A stretch of DNA of 64,000 nucleotides from Talinum fruticosum (Eukaryota; Streptophyta; Magnoliopsida; Caryophyllales; Talinaceae): NCBI GenBank assembly GCA_021018815.1, contig JAITYX010000066.1, positions 2,108,001-2,172,000 of the forward strand, in the 5' to 3' direction. The position numbers were made by a program, and so were the translations under genes. Under the pieces are notes generated by a model. It saw nothing but the letters and a program-made list of their open reading frames with translations. It had not been told where the DNA came from and ran no database searches. Shown here piece by piece: positions 1 to 11,847 of the stretch (within the stretch, counting starts at the first letter, position 1; each line of letters starts with the position of its first letter).

Positions 1-2760
1 TAATGGTTCATCTTCCGATGATAGTGATGATGAGGATTTCAGCATCGGTGGCAGTGTGGATGAGTTAGAGGAGGAATCTCTGGATGAAGAAATATTTTCT
101 AGTGATTCAGAGGAAGACTTAGAGTTAAAAAATGAAAAGAGGATGCAAGTGGGTGCCCAAATCATTGACAGATCCTGAAGATAGGACCTTAGTTGTCAAT
201 AAAATGGCTAAGATAATAGGGCAAGGGTGTTTGTGGAAGAGGAATAGGGATGGGGGATAAGTTTGATGGCATGTCATATTTTCAATTGTAAAGAGGACTT
301 ACTTCTAGTTATGAGAGAGTATTGCATTGTAGAGGGATTCATAATGAAGAAAGAGAAAATGAGGAGACTAGGTACACACAGAGATGTGAGGATCCAAGGT
401 GTACTTGGAGGATTCACTACTGTGTCCTTGTTGATAGGACTACCTGGATGGTGAAATCACACACTAGGAGGCATGTGTGTGAGAGGCCCGAGAGAAATAA
501 GATGGCAAACTCACCTTGGGTTGCTCAAAAACTCTTGCCTTATTTCATTGTTTCTCCAAAATTGGATGTCAAGGGAATGCAGTCAATCATCATGAACAAG
601 TATTCGACATTTGTGCCGGACTACATTTGTTGGAGGGCAAGAAGAATGTTAAGGGCAACTGTTGAAGGGAAACATAAAGAGGGGTACAAGTATTTGCCTA
701 AATATGCTGAAGAGTTCAAGGCAAAAACCTAGGATCTGTTTGCGTCATAAGTTGGTTGGAGCAAGGCCCTAGTAAAAATCCTATTTTTAAACACATGCTC
801 ATTTGTGTCGGTCTTGCTATCACTGCATTCAAGCAATTCTGTAGGCCCTTTATTGGGATAGATGCCACTCACCTGAAAGGAGTTTATAAGGGAGAACTCC
901 TTACTCGCAATGGCTTTAGATGGAAACTATGGTCGGTTTCCATTAGCATATGTAGTGGTTGACATTGAGAATAAAGAAGAATGGGGTTTCTTCTTGACTG
1001 GCTTTATAAGGGCACTTGATGCAGTTGAGGATCAATCTAGATATACAATAATGTCAGACAAGCACAAGGTAAGTTCAAATTTATTACATAGTTCAAATTT
1101 TTTTATTAAGCATATCATTTTATTTTTATTCATAATTCTTTTATATGTTGGTGTATTAGGGGCTTGTAAATGCATTGGAAAAAGTCATGCCAACCGCTTC
1201 AAGGAGGATATGCATTATCCATTACTTTAAAAACTTCTCTTCACTTTTTCCTGGTAAGTAACAATTTTTACATGTAAGTTTGTATTATAATTTTCTAACT
1301 TCTCTTCACTTCTTCAGTTTCCATTAGCATACTTTTATGTCCATTTAACTCTCAAGTTTGTTGTGCTTGATGGAACTTATTTTATGTATGCCTTATAAGT
1401 TTGCTGTATTTACTATAACTCATTTTATGCATACATATAAGATGTGAACTTGAATGATAAATTCTTTCTATAGGGTCTTATATCTCGCCAATGGCTTTCC
1501 ATTTTGTCATGAAAAGCTTGTTTGTGTTTTAGTTCTCGAGGAGCCTACTCTATGGTCTGTTTCCATTAATTTTAGCCTTTTGGTTATGTTGGATTCTTCT
1601 TCACTTGCAAGTTACAAGATTTATGCTATTCCCATTCTTCTTTCATGTGTTTTTTAGTCATTTTATTGTACAGTTTTATGTTCTATGCAATGGTTCATGA
1701 AAATTTATTTAAAAATATTACTTGGGGCTGGGCCATTTTAGTCATCCACCATAACAGTTGAAGCAATTATCCGAAATTTGCTTCCTTTCTATAGGTGCTT
1801 GGTTCCATGCATACTTTTATATTGCGGCAAATGCCTATGCCCCTTTTGTGCATCTAAAGGCCATGGAAAAAATTAAGAAGCAAGATCCAACTGCATACCA
1901 TTGGCTTAGAGACAAGTGAGCCGCTAGAGCTATGGGCTAGATTTAAGTTTGATATGAACTTGAAGTGTGAGGATAATACGAATAACTTCATAGAGAGTTT
2001 TAATCATGCCATTATGAAGTTTAGAGGACTGTCTTGCCTGTCCATGCTTGAGGAAATTAGGAAGTTAATTGGTCATAGGTTTGTGACGAGGTATGAAAAG
2101 CCACAAAGTTGGCAAGGTAAACTGGTGCCTTTTGTTGAGAGGAAGTTGAGAGAGGTAGAGGTGGATATTAGGAATTGTTCAAGCATACTTCATGCAGGAA
2201 ATGGAGAATTTGATGTAAAAGAGGGACAAACCAACTTCACAGTTAGGCTGAATGATAAATTCCGTGATCGTAAAAAGTGGCAGACATACAGGAATCCCTT
2301 GTAAACATACAGCAAGGTGCATTGCAAGGATGAAACACTCATTAGATGATTATGTGGAGATTGTTACAACATAGAAACATACAAAAACCTCTACAACTAC
2401 ATCATTCATCCTATTGTTGATCCTTCTATGTGGGAAGATAGGGACCCGCCTGAGTTAGATCCCCCTCAACATCAAGTTAAGCCTGGCAGGCGAGCGGAAC
2501 ACAAGAGAAGAGAGACAGAACCTTATCCCGAGCATGATTTCCAACTCCCACATAAAGTGTAAGGGTCTGGCACCACCAGGTAAAATTCATGTTTTTCCCT
2601 TTCATAGGTGTTTCATAGCTGCAAATATTAATTTTTTTACCTGACTTTGCTACACAAGTGTACTAAATGCTTTAGGCTTGGACACAATTCTCGTACTTGT
2701 GGGAAGCCAAGGGATGAATTTGGAAGATTATTGAGGAAGAGAAAAAGGTAACCTAAAAAT
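1..2760 (+). pseudogene. MuDR-type Mutator-like transposase, decayed, 5' end outside the window
   Basis: Pieces of a plant MULE transposase appear in order on the + strand. An acidic Asp/Glu/Ser-rich stretch (1-177) ends in a stop. A MuDR-type DNA-binding region follows (about 280-730, CEDPRCTWRIHY). The transposase core has GIDATHLKG with the first catalytic Asp (about 858-885) and YVVVDIENKEEWGFFL (about 950-1000). SDKHK (about 1050-1070) is split from GLVNALEKVMPTA by a GTAAGT...TAG intron at 1070-1159, and a second donor lies near 1253. The core continues at about 1793-1915 and 1920-2300 (NNFIESFNHAI). A SWIM zinc finger (IPCKHTARC, about 2300-2330) and a CCHC knuckle (CTKCFRLGHNSRTC, about 2658-2700) close the protein. 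Stops near 177 and 1917 and several frame changes show it is dead. The family call is firm; the intron limits are inferred. Confidence 0.88.
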
Positions 2761-3457
2761 AAGGAGCCAAAACCTCATGGCGAGGCCAAGGAAAACCCAA
2801 ACAAGCACAACTCTTCCTCCTTCCGCCTCTGCTCCCTTTACTTCTACTCAAGCCAAGGGAAAGTCTTCCAAAGCTCATGGCAAGGCAATGAATCTACAGT
2901 CTCCATCTGCTCCTTCTATAGCTGCTCCCTCCACTTCGCTCCCCTACATCTCCTCCCTTTGCCTCTGTTCCCCCTACATCTCCTCCATCTACCTCTGATC
3001 CATTATCAAGTCCTCGACTCATCAAAAGTGGAAGTGCATTGTGGTTTATATCTTGACCTATGTTGTTGGAAGATTATGTACTCAAATTTGTGGGAATATT
3101 ATGTCATTAAGACTGTTTTTTATTCTTCTTTTGGTGTTGTAATATGTTGTTGGAAGACTATGTGATGAACTACTTTATAGGTTAAGAACTTGTAATCTGT
3201 TGTATTCACAAATAGATTTTACCTTATTTTGGTGTTGCAATGCTAATTAAATTATCTTTTCATTCAAAGTGTTAGTACAATTGAGTAAGGTACAAGCCTC
3301 ATGAACCATCATACTTGTTTAAACAAAGGCTGCTAATAGGCCAAAATATACAAAGTGTAGTTAACAAGAGCCAATTCTAACATATCAATAACAAATGCTG
3401 CCAATTTTAATAAACAGAACATAATCACCAATATTATAAATTTCCTTATCATAACAA
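2761..3457. other. 3' flank of the MULE transposase, no gene seen
   Basis: The first part (to about 2995) is a low-complexity Ser/Pro/Ala-rich continuation of the transposase C-terminus. The rest is AT-rich and I see no conserved coding or RNA signal. Confidence 0.5.
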
Positions 3458-3792
3458 TCAAACAACAAGGATAAATCCAACAACTACAATCAGTCCAATT
3501 AATAAGATGATAACAATGCTCAAACCTTTCTCGATCAACTTGTACATGATTCTTAGTTGTTGCAACTCGTTTTTGATTTCACTTAGCAAGCTAATAATAG
3601 TCCTATCACACTCAGCAATATTTGGATCTACCCATTTGATGAACTTTTCACATCTTATGCACTTCAAGTATTCCCTTCCCGGGTTTTCCCTTGAATGTGA
3701 AACCCTCTTTTTCCCAAAAGATGACATCTTGGGCATACCCCATCATTGCTCCGATTATATGCATTGCTCCTTGAAGATGATATGCCTTCCAT
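3458..3792 (-). pseudogene. GRF-type zinc-finger protein with C-terminal transmembrane segment
   Basis: On the minus strand a start at 3792 gives an N-terminal Ser/Asn-rich stretch and CPRC. After a one-base frame change in an A-run near 3715, the reading continues as RVSHSRENPGREYLKC, then CEKFIKWVD. This is the Cys pattern and the NPGR/F-KWVD core of the plant GRF zinc finger. A putative coiled coil (LLSEIKNELQQLRIMYKL) and one hydrophobic helix (LSIVIILLIGLIVVV) end the protein. Small GRF-finger proteins with a C-terminal membrane anchor are common in plant genomes and often sit in or near transposons. This copy is tail-to-tail with the MULE transposase. The frame change makes it a probable pseudogene, unless an intron or a sequencing error accounts for it. 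Confidence 0.7.
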
Positions 3793-4476
3793 TTTTACCA
3801 ACCGCCACGAGAAAAAAAAAAAAAAAACCCCACAATCCTCAAGCCCAATATCGAAATTTTTTTTCCAAATTCGAAATTCCACAAACAAATAAGTGGATAC
3901 CACACGGCAGGGGAAGAAATACAACAATAGCAATGAATAAGGGTTGATCCTTCTACAAAGGAGTGAAGATTAATTAGGGATAAAGACACAGAGGAAGTAC
4001 TCCTAAAGTTGAAGAAGGAAGAGAAAGTACCAAGCTTCAAATACGCCCTCTTCTTCAAACCAAAGATGGAAAAACAGAGGAGAGAGAAAATTAAAGGACA
4101 AAACTCATGGAGATGGAGGTTGAGGGAGATGGAGGTTGAGGGGGATAACGAAAAAGGAGGCAAGCTATATAGAAGGAGAGAGGAATAACATGACCATTGC
4201 AATAAGGGTAATATGGGAAGTTCAACTCAAACAATCGGAAAAGTGAAACTCGGGCCCGAATTAGACCCAGGAAATAGTTGGCCCAATTATTTAAGGCGCC
4301 TTAATTTAATTTTTGATAACTTTGGGTCCAAAAATAGATGACCTAAAATTTAAGGTACCTACTAGTTTTTTTTTTTAACCCGACACCCCTAAAACAATTC
4401 TTCACTGGCTAAGCACCGGCCACCGGAGCCGCCACCGCGTTCGGCGCCGTAACCCACCCTCCCCGTCACTGCCACT
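3793..4476. other. Intergenic, no gene seen
   Basis: Upstream flank of the GRF gene, with an A-run at 3812-3827. It becomes GC-rich at 4400-4476, the sequence that the hAT-like element interrupts. No convincing coding signal. Confidence 0.4.
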
Positions 4477-4572
4477 CATTGGCGGACCCACCGGGGGTCA
4501 GTGGGGTCAACTGAACCCCATCTTAAAAAAACAATAAATATTTTATAGAACACAAATTAAACTGAAAACGAA

Positions 4573-4637
4573 ACTAGCTGAGATGGTAAGAGTTATAATT
4601 GTCAAACGTGAGGTCCGTAGTTCAAATCCTAATGCAA
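4573..4637 (+). repeat. tRNA-like Pol III promoter (SINE-like remnant)
   Basis: TAGCTGAGATGGTAAGAG fits a Pol III A box and AGTTCAAATCC a B box about 43 bp downstream, the spacing found in tRNAs and tRNA-derived SINEs. No tRNA fold is preserved. A related stretch (TTTTAATTGTCAAACATGG) recurs near 4740, so the segment may be partly duplicated. Read as a SINE head inside the hAT-like element. Confidence 0.45.
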
Positions 4638-5707
4638 GCAATCTCACTTTTTGTTTCAAAATTTTACTTCTTCCTTTCCCACTCTCTCTCTCTCTCTCTC
4701 CCACGACTCTACCCCTGCTCCGCTTTGCCCCCACAAGAGTTTTAATTGTCAAACATGGAAAGGCCGGAAGAGGGGTTGGGGTTTTAAAGCTTAAGCAAGC
4801 GAAGTAAGATAAAAGCACAACGAAGGAAGAAAGTCAACCATAGGAACCGAGTAATCTACCCAAAGTAGAAAAAAAGTCTATTCAAGCCTATCTTATCTAA
4901 AATATGGCTTTTCGAGGATGGAATAAGATTTATTTTTATAGCAATATCATCGTTAAGGGAATAGGCATTTAAGCTTTTCGCAAAAAAATGCCTTTATATC
5001 TTTCTAGTACTTTCAATTTCATGATTGTATTCCCGATAGAGATTGTTAGAGAGGGACCTAAGCGAGGCCAATGAGTGATACGAACAAATGGGTACCTGTT
5101 CACTAATTATTATTTAAAATTCACCGGGGCCTCGAAAAGCGTAAATCCGGATTAAGTCGTGCTGGAATGATCTTGCGTTGACTTTCTTTAAACGAGTTGG
5201 GAAGCGAAGCAACTACTTTTATTTTAAGAATTAGCTGCGTGAGGGCGAGTGCCACTGCTATGCTTTGCCCCCACCACCGGATCGGCCACCACTGCCGTCT
5301 TCTGCCGTGCTGCACTCGCTCCTCGCCCGAGTGCTCAGCCCGGCCGGTGTCGGAGGCCCGAGCCCTCCCTCTCCCACACACACTCTCTCTCTCTCTCCCA
5401 GCCAACAACCACAGCTGGAGACGATTGCAGCACACCGGCGCCATCCACCACCACCGCTAGCCACCCGCCCTGGTCGCCGGTGGGTCCATCCGCCACTGCC
5501 TCCTTTTCTCTCCCGCACCACACTCTCGCTTTCATTCCCAAATCTGTAAGTTCACAACTTTAAAATTTTTTAATTTCAATTCAATTTAAGGTATAATTTG
5601 TATGATATTAGATTTAATTTCTTCAATTTTACGATAGAGGTTTGATTTTTGTTGTTTAATTTTTATTATAGGTCAAAATGTTTAGATATTTCAAAAGATA
5701 GTTACAG

Positions 5708-5855
5708 AGCCCTCCAAGCGTATGACTCGTTGAGCTTGTGTTGTTAATACTCCGAGCGTGTAGCTCGTTGAGTTTATAAATGTGTTTTGTGCGGGGTTAA
5801 GGCTTTAAGCCTATGGGATTAGCCATATTACGGAGGAAACTCTGCCGAAATTTTC
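5708..5855 (+). repeat. Fragment of the gypsy LTR found complete at 22784-25742
   Basis: Two copies of CTCCGAGCGTGTAGCTCGT or a variant, then GGGTTAAGGCTTTAAGCC and GGATTAGCCATATTA, match in order and orientation the 3' part of the solo LTR at about 25441-25597. It indicates a second copy of that LTR family, now only a fragment. Confidence 0.75.
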
Positions 5856-5919
5856 ACTTGTATACTCTAGTATTTAGTTTATTTCGACCCCCTTCCGTAA
5901 ATTCCCGAGTCCGCCACTG

Positions 5920-6939
5920 CTCGCCATCGCCACTATAATCGTCGGTGCATGTTCTCTGACCGATCTAATGCTTTAGTTTTGTTTTCTTAAGTTCGGTTCA
6001 CTAAACCCCCTTTTCTCTCTCTCTGTCTCTCTCTCCCCCCTCCTCCTCGTCTCCCTCCCATCCATAGTATAGTATTATAGTTCAATGAAACATGGCGAGG
6101 CGTAGGACTCCCTGTTCGTTATCTCTGAATCTCTATCTCATGTTATTTTTGGGTTTACGTTATTGCAAATCAATGGCGGACCCCGCTCCGGTACCAACAA
6201 TTTGTTCACCATCTACGACTTTAGCTACTCGAAAAGGCTTAAGTCTTATGATTGGCGTTATATTAGAGGTGGGTTTTCTTAAATTTTCAATTTTCTTTTT
6301 CCGTAGACTTTTTGGATGTTTTTGTTCCTAATCTTCACGTTCAAATTATTCATCATATGATCTTTCGAGATTTTCTAGCAGCCATGAATTTTATGAGGAA
6401 GTATTAGTTTTTAATGTTGCAATTTTAAGGTTGATTGGGCCACACTCGATTCGTCTATGATTTCATTCATTCTTTCCCTTCTAAAGCGATTCGTTCCCAT
6501 TTCTCTGTTTGTGCCTTCATCGGGCATCCGGGTCCACTTCCGTTTTGGCTTTCACACTATTAACGAATCTCCGTTACGTAGCATCGAGAACGAAGGAGAT
6601 AGAATGAGTCACCGATCCCCACATTGTTGATGAGAGAAGAAGCAAATAATATGCGGAGAAGATTCGACCACTAGTAGCACTTGCATACATAACAAACAAG
6701 AAGAAAGAAACTCGAAATTGAGGAGGGGGACGAGGAGATTCAAAAATTCAAAAATTGGGGTGGGGTGACTCAATAACATATCGAAATTAGGGAGAAGGGG
6801 GTGGATGATTCATCATATATGGTTAGCTTTCCAGGTGGTTTGTAGTCCCTAGAGAAGTTGCTGACGAGTTTGTCGTCTCCGGTGAGTTCATCGGGGCATG
6901 AGGCGAGGCGGACCAAGAGGGAGAGTGTAGGTATATATA
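5920..6939. other. Stretch between hAT-like and Copia elements; one possible exon
   Basis: Holds a CT-rich stretch (about 6013-6060) and one open frame from ATG 6092 (also an internal ATG near 6173, MADPAPVPTICSPS) that runs to a possible GTGGGT donor near 6269. I recognise no family. The remainder, to 6939, is without clear signal. Confidence 0.3.
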
Positions 6940-7415
6940 TGTAAAAGGACTAACCTTAATAGTGCGAAGCGAATGGATCGATTGCCGTCCGATAGCCAAC
7001 AAACGAATTCCGCGTCACGAACACTCTAATTCCGGTTGTATTCAGAAATTTAGATCTACCAGTGTCACCCGGAATACTATAATCGGCGGCTACTAGAGTC
7101 GCCGGAAATAGCCACGTCTCAAACCCGAAGACTCTAAGATGGTAGGTCTAACCGTGACGGAGAGTAGAGGATTTCTAGGGAAAATCGAAAGATGCAACTT
7201 ATGCTGTATTTGCGTTTCTCGCGCGTATGAATCTGTGTTTCCCATTACAGATTAAATAGGAGCATCCGCTCCTATCTTTATTGTTAAGAAGTTGAGTCTA
7301 TCCCAACTTCATTAGCCATCCCACTTATCCAGGACCCTATCCTGGATAAGTGGGAGTCTGATTTAGCCGAAATTAACGAGTCCTTAAGTGGTCGTTTTAT
7401 TAACTTCGTCCAACA
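6940..7415 (-). repeat. 3' LTR of the Copia remnant
   Basis: Read on the minus strand it starts TGTTGGACG at 7415, immediately after the polypurine tract. It ends near 6940 in CCTTTTACA. TG...CA ends and a length of about 475 bp suit a Copia LTR. The outer border is inferred, because there is no second LTR to compare. Confidence 0.6.
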
Positions 7416-7429
7416 GCTCCCACTCGGCC
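7416..7429 (-). other. Polypurine tract of the Copia remnant
   Basis: Minus strand GGCCGAGTGGGAGC abuts the TGTTGG start of the LTR. This is the expected plus-strand priming site just upstream of a 3' LTR. Confidence 0.65.
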
Positions 7430-10400
7430 ACGTAGGCCTTAAAAAATCTCTAATCCTTCACTTCTCCTCACGCTTCATACCGGGAATGAAGCGTGCGACC
7501 AAAAAGTAACCAGTAGTGTATAATATTAAGTCACCATCTAACTAACATGACACTTTCATAAGGACAACGCCCCCAAACCATTCAAAGACATCACTTATGG
7601 CATATATAATCCCTTTATGCCTACTGATATATCATATGATTATATTCCGAATATAATTGCCCGGGCTGATATGGTGAATATGAAATGGTTTTCCTTAGCC
7701 ACTCATGATGTTACATCTCAGTAAGATTGCTTTCCTAATGTATTCAGCTGAGCAATATATTTCTATAACTCTTGGAGTGTACATTAAAGTAGCAACATCT
7801 AACTTAGATTTCACATCATAGTCCTAAGTCAAAGGGAATTGTGTTTTGAAACAATAATGTTTCGGGATCACACAAGTGACAAAGAAGGGATCCGTTTGTC
7901 ACTCCTATAAAGGTCGACAAAAACACACACGAGTATGAAATATGTGTCATGGTATAACTCCCACTAAGTTGAGCATGTCGTTCTTCTATTCCATGCGAAT
8001 CATTAGTCTAGTTTAACGAAAAACTAACTTGAGCCACTAGATTGACATACTTAATGTCAATCTTGACACTCACGATTCGGTTTTAAGGCTTTAACATGAA
8101 ATCGGGGTATTTCATATTTCAACTCTATAGAGTCTCATCTTAGACTTACTAAGGCGACTATAAGAAAATAATACCTTATCATTCATACAACACAAGTATG
8201 AAGATATGATAAGGTTACACACACCTAGTGTTAACATTGTTCGGTCTCATTCCACCCGCTACTCAAGCGTTAGGGTGATTACCTGTGTGATCGGGTTAAT
8301 CATAAGCGTGGTGACATTTTATCATGCCTAATCATGAAGTCACTAGTGTATAAGTATATGAAAAAAAGAAACACGATCTTTTTCATATACACTTCATACA
8401 AGACTAACATGTCTATCACAAAACAAGATTTATCCACAAGATAAAACTTGTTCCCTGAATTTAAAAAACAACAAGTAACAAATTTTGCTTACGCAATCAT
8501 GCTTCCGACTGCGTTCGACATAGTTCATCCACTAAAGAAGAAGAAGCATTTTTTGAGGTTGACCACCTACACTTATCTAGGTTGCACCTATAGTCGATAA
8601 TTGAGTATCATCTCATTGTTAACTGTAAACAATTTTGATTATTCGTACCACGAAGGTAATGCCATAAATTCTCTCGACTGGTTGCTAACGACCGAGAAAG
8701 AAATATTATTGTCGTAATGTCTTACAAAAAGAGCATAAAACAACAATAATTAAAATTTTTAAGCAATGTACATAACATGCTAAACGTTTAAGATTTATAC
8801 GCACCATCGTAGATAATCTGCTTCTCTTTCTAAGGTATTTGATTAAGGCTTGAGTTTAGACTTTAATTAATCGAAGTGTCGGTGGATTTGGAGTAACGTA
8901 CTAGATAGCGTTCTAAGAATTCCTAAATATCCACAAACTTAGCAATATCCCAGGATCTTCTTAGGACGATTTCTAGTAGTCCCCATGAGTAGGACAAACC
9001 AACCTTTGATTCGTGTCTTCCAAATTACAAATGGAAAACAACCACAACTTAGTGGCTTCAAAGACAACTACGAATTGTTTCCGGCCAAGAATGTGTCATA
9101 CAAAAGAATTGAGAAGCATAATCTCTCTTATTGTTCTTGACACACAAGCCATCATAGTATTCAATTATACAATGATTTGGAAGATTGTTCAAGTCATTAT
9201 ATGAATTTCGCAAGATGACACGTTCTGTCCTCTTAACATTATTGTACCAAAACAATAATTAGATCCATATAAATTTGGGTAAAACAATCTAAAATGTCCA
9301 TTTGGACTAACCTTATAGTCCAGGTGGGCAATTATGGCTGGAAGTAGTGAATAGAAATATATCTCAACGTATAGGATAAAAATATCTACACAGATCAATA
9401 CCGAGTAGAAATTTCACTACTTTATGGACCTTAAACTTATCAATTAATCCATTTGTCCAATGTTTATCTTGGAAAACACACTTGTTCTCCAAACAATTTA
9501 TATTGGATGACAGAGAAGTCAATTCTCAAAAAATATTCTTTGCATATGAGTTCATTTTACCCCTTAAACTATATCTTCATTTATTGTGCCTTGGTGAATC
9601 ATTAACTTCTACAAAAGAGGTTAAGTAAAAATTACGTATTTGCCTAATGTGATAGAGGATTTCTTCCCTTTTTCTCTTTAGAGAATCACTCCCACTATCC
9701 TTGAGTATGTGAGATCTTCAATGTGTAGACTAACTTCACATTAAGAATTAAGGACTAAGAACAAAGCTTATTCTCAATATAATTCTCCCAATCGGACAAA
9801 CTTTCACCATTTAGCAAAATAGGTAGAGAATCACTCCCACTATCCCTTGGATGTGTGGGATCCTTAGTGGGTAGACTAACTTCACATTAAGAGTTAGAGA
9901 ATAAGAACAAAACTTATTCTCAAGTTGGATGATTCTCTCACAATTTAGAAAAGTATGACTTTTTTTCAATTGCATTCATATGGAGAAAATTATACTATCC
10001 TCGGTGTCTTTATGAACACACAAATTCTCCCACTCACCGAGAGATAGTGGTATATCTTTATTGTAACTCATACAATTTTATATCCTTTTTAAAATCACCA
10101 ATATTTAAGAACTTATCTAAAAAAATCGACATTTCTAGTTTGTCAATACCGGTAGTGCTATCACCTAGATAGCTATTAGACCAAGTTTTCATAGTTGTAG
10201 CCTAGTTATTCGGATAACTAGCAAACAAATACAAAAAGAAAAAAGGAGGTCCAATAAGAGTTTCTTATACCATTCCATAACTTTTATGGTGTGGTGGATA
10301 TATATGTACTTAACATAATGTGAGTCATCATTTATTTGACCATGTCAAAATGATGTGCGATTTCTGTGTTTCACAACATGCAAATGTTGAGTACGAGGAA

Positions 10401-11079
10401 TCGAAAGTATATCCTTTTCCTCATCTGATTCTATAAACGCATTATAGAAGGATCATTCACTATCATGATTAATTCAAAATAAAGAGTCTTAACTTTTCAT
10501 CTTAATCATCTTTATTCATGACATAAATCGTTGAACGTATCTAACGCTTTGTGTCAATGATACAATAGATACTCATACCTATATTGTGAATAGTCATTGA
10601 AATGAGGCAAAACTAAACTTTTCGATATTGCCTTGTCATCCAAGGTTCTATAAATGTCTAAGTGGATGAACTTTATAGGGTTTTTGATGCCATAGAAGTC
10701 TTACTAAAAGCACTTCTTGATCAAAATGCTAACTAAAACATGATTTCTAATTAGGTACTTAACCTTAGCGAATCATTCTCAAAGAACACTTAGATAGCTA
10801 ACTCATTTTATCTTGGTTAAGGGAGACCAAGTCTAGCAAGACACTGTATACATTCAAAGTCACAAACCACAATGTGAAGCTAAAAAATTAAGCCAAGAAA
10901 AAATAACTAGCATTCAAGTCAAGAAAAAAATTTTATTTAAAACAAAAACTCTAATGAGCCAAAAACACATCGTCATGATACAAAATTAACTACTGTTTTT
11001 CCAAAGAAAACGTGGGAAAGTAATATGAAGAAGGAACACATTTTCTTCATATGATTTGCGAACTAGGTGCCCACTAGTT
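7430..11079 (-). other. Noncoding internal region of the Copia remnant
   Basis: AT-rich, with recurring CTCCCACT phrases and stops in all frames. No pol motif is visible. It contains the roughly 115-bp duplication at 9681-9941. Confidence 0.5.
9681..9941. repeat. Local duplication, two ~115-bp copies 145 bp apart
   Basis: Both copies (from 9681 and from 9826) begin GAGAATCACTCCCACTATCC, share GTAGACTAACTTCACATTAAG and end in a CTTATTCTCAA...TTCTC block. They differ by scattered substitutions, so the duplication is not recent. Confidence 0.8.
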
Positions 11080-11480
11080 CTAGATTTGACTTGCTTTTAG
11101 ATTGGTAGAAGAAATTGTCTTTACACGTTCTTCTTCCATCTCAAGCCACCTCTAAATCTGTACGAAGGTTTTCGAGTGATCACTATGAGTCATAGTGAGC
11201 TTAACCTTCTTCCAATGCACATTATCATCGGGAAGAGTCCAAATCACATTCATGACTTGTTCCTCTTCGGAGAATTCTCGCCCAGCAGTTTTAAGATCCC
11301 GAATCAATATATTCATGATTCGTACATGCTTAGTTATGCTACCACTGGAATCCATTTGATACCGCATCCACTTCATATTCAAGATACGTAATCTTGATGC
11401 AGAAATCACATCAAATCTATTTTTGAGTTTGTCCCTATGTCCTCAGCAATGAGACATTCTTCAAGATCTCCAATTAGATC
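11080..11480 (-). pseudogene. Copia gag (UBN2 domain) relic
   Basis: The minus-strand frame 11152-11409 reads MKWMRYQMDSSGSITKHVR, IMNILIRDLKTAGREFSEEE and LTMTHSDHSKTFVQI. This is the order of the UBN2/Copia gag core (K-M..S.SV.EH.R...I.ELK.AG....E.Q....I..LP). It continues past a frame break as RWLEMEEERVKTIS toward 11080. Weak matches upstream reach about 11480. Gag coats the element RNA in the virus-like particle. Stops on both sides show it is broken. Confidence 0.75.
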
Positions 11481-11806
11481 GTTATGCATGTTATCAACAT
11501 AATTTGTTGCGTCTTACAATCCTTTTTGCTCCGGGCAACATATGCTTGTATATCCTGCTGATCATTGCTCATCAGCGGTATTTACGAGTTTAGCAACGAT
11601 AGTCGTTAAGGTTTCCAAAACCTTATGCTCACTTAGAAGAAATTGTATGTCTATATATAATTTCGAGTTGTATGTTAAGAGCCCTTTGGAGATATACAGT
11701 TGAAAAGGCTATTACGGCTTCCAAATATGGTTGACCGGAGAATTTGCATTTTCAACAATAATAGATCATCTAGAGATTTCAAACCGATTTTCGTATAAGG
11801 TTTTTG

Positions 11807-11807
<1 letters not shown>
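11481..11807. other. Unassigned, probably the 5' side of the Copia remnant
   Basis: No LTR, primer-binding site or coding motif recognised before the TA repeat. Confidence 0.3.

Positions 11808-11841
<34 letters not shown>
11808..11841. repeat. (TA)n microsatellite
   Basis: About 17 TA units directly before the first of two related element copies. Confidence 0.95.

Positions 11842-11847
<6 letters not shown>

Larger units (their letters stand above)
4477..5919. mobile_element. hAT-like (Tip100-type) non-autonomous element
   Basis: The left end reads CATTGGCGGACCC at 4477. The right end, on the other strand, reads CAGTGGCGGACTC ending at 5919; 11 of 13 positions match, and this is the usual CAGNGGCGGA terminus of plant hAT elements. 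Both ends continue into a GGGGTC-rich subterminal stretch. The 8-bp flanks (CTGCCACT and CTCGCCAT) are not a clean target duplication, so the insertion is old or the border is off by a base or two. No transposase frame is visible inside. It holds a tRNA-like promoter, CT-rich blocks and a piece of gypsy LTR. Confidence 0.65.
6940..11500 (-). mobile_element. Degenerate Copia-type LTR element, truncated at its 5' end
   Basis: On the minus strand a UBN2/Copia gag relic (about 11080-11480) lies at the 5' side, and a polypurine tract plus a 3' LTR (6940-7415) at the other end. The 3.6 kb between them shows no RT, integrase or RNase H motif in any frame I could read. The element is either heavily decayed or a gag-plus-noncoding derivative. 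No 5' LTR is seen before the TA repeat at 11808, so the 5' end is lost or unrecognisable. Confidence 0.7.

Noticed and set aside
5197..5563. Several overlapping Pro/Ser-rich frames
   Set aside because: CT- and CCA-rich low-complexity sequence inside the hAT-like element, open in several frames on both strands.
11152..11391. Plus-strand frame 11176-11391
   Set aside because: Shadow of the minus-strand Copia gag frame.
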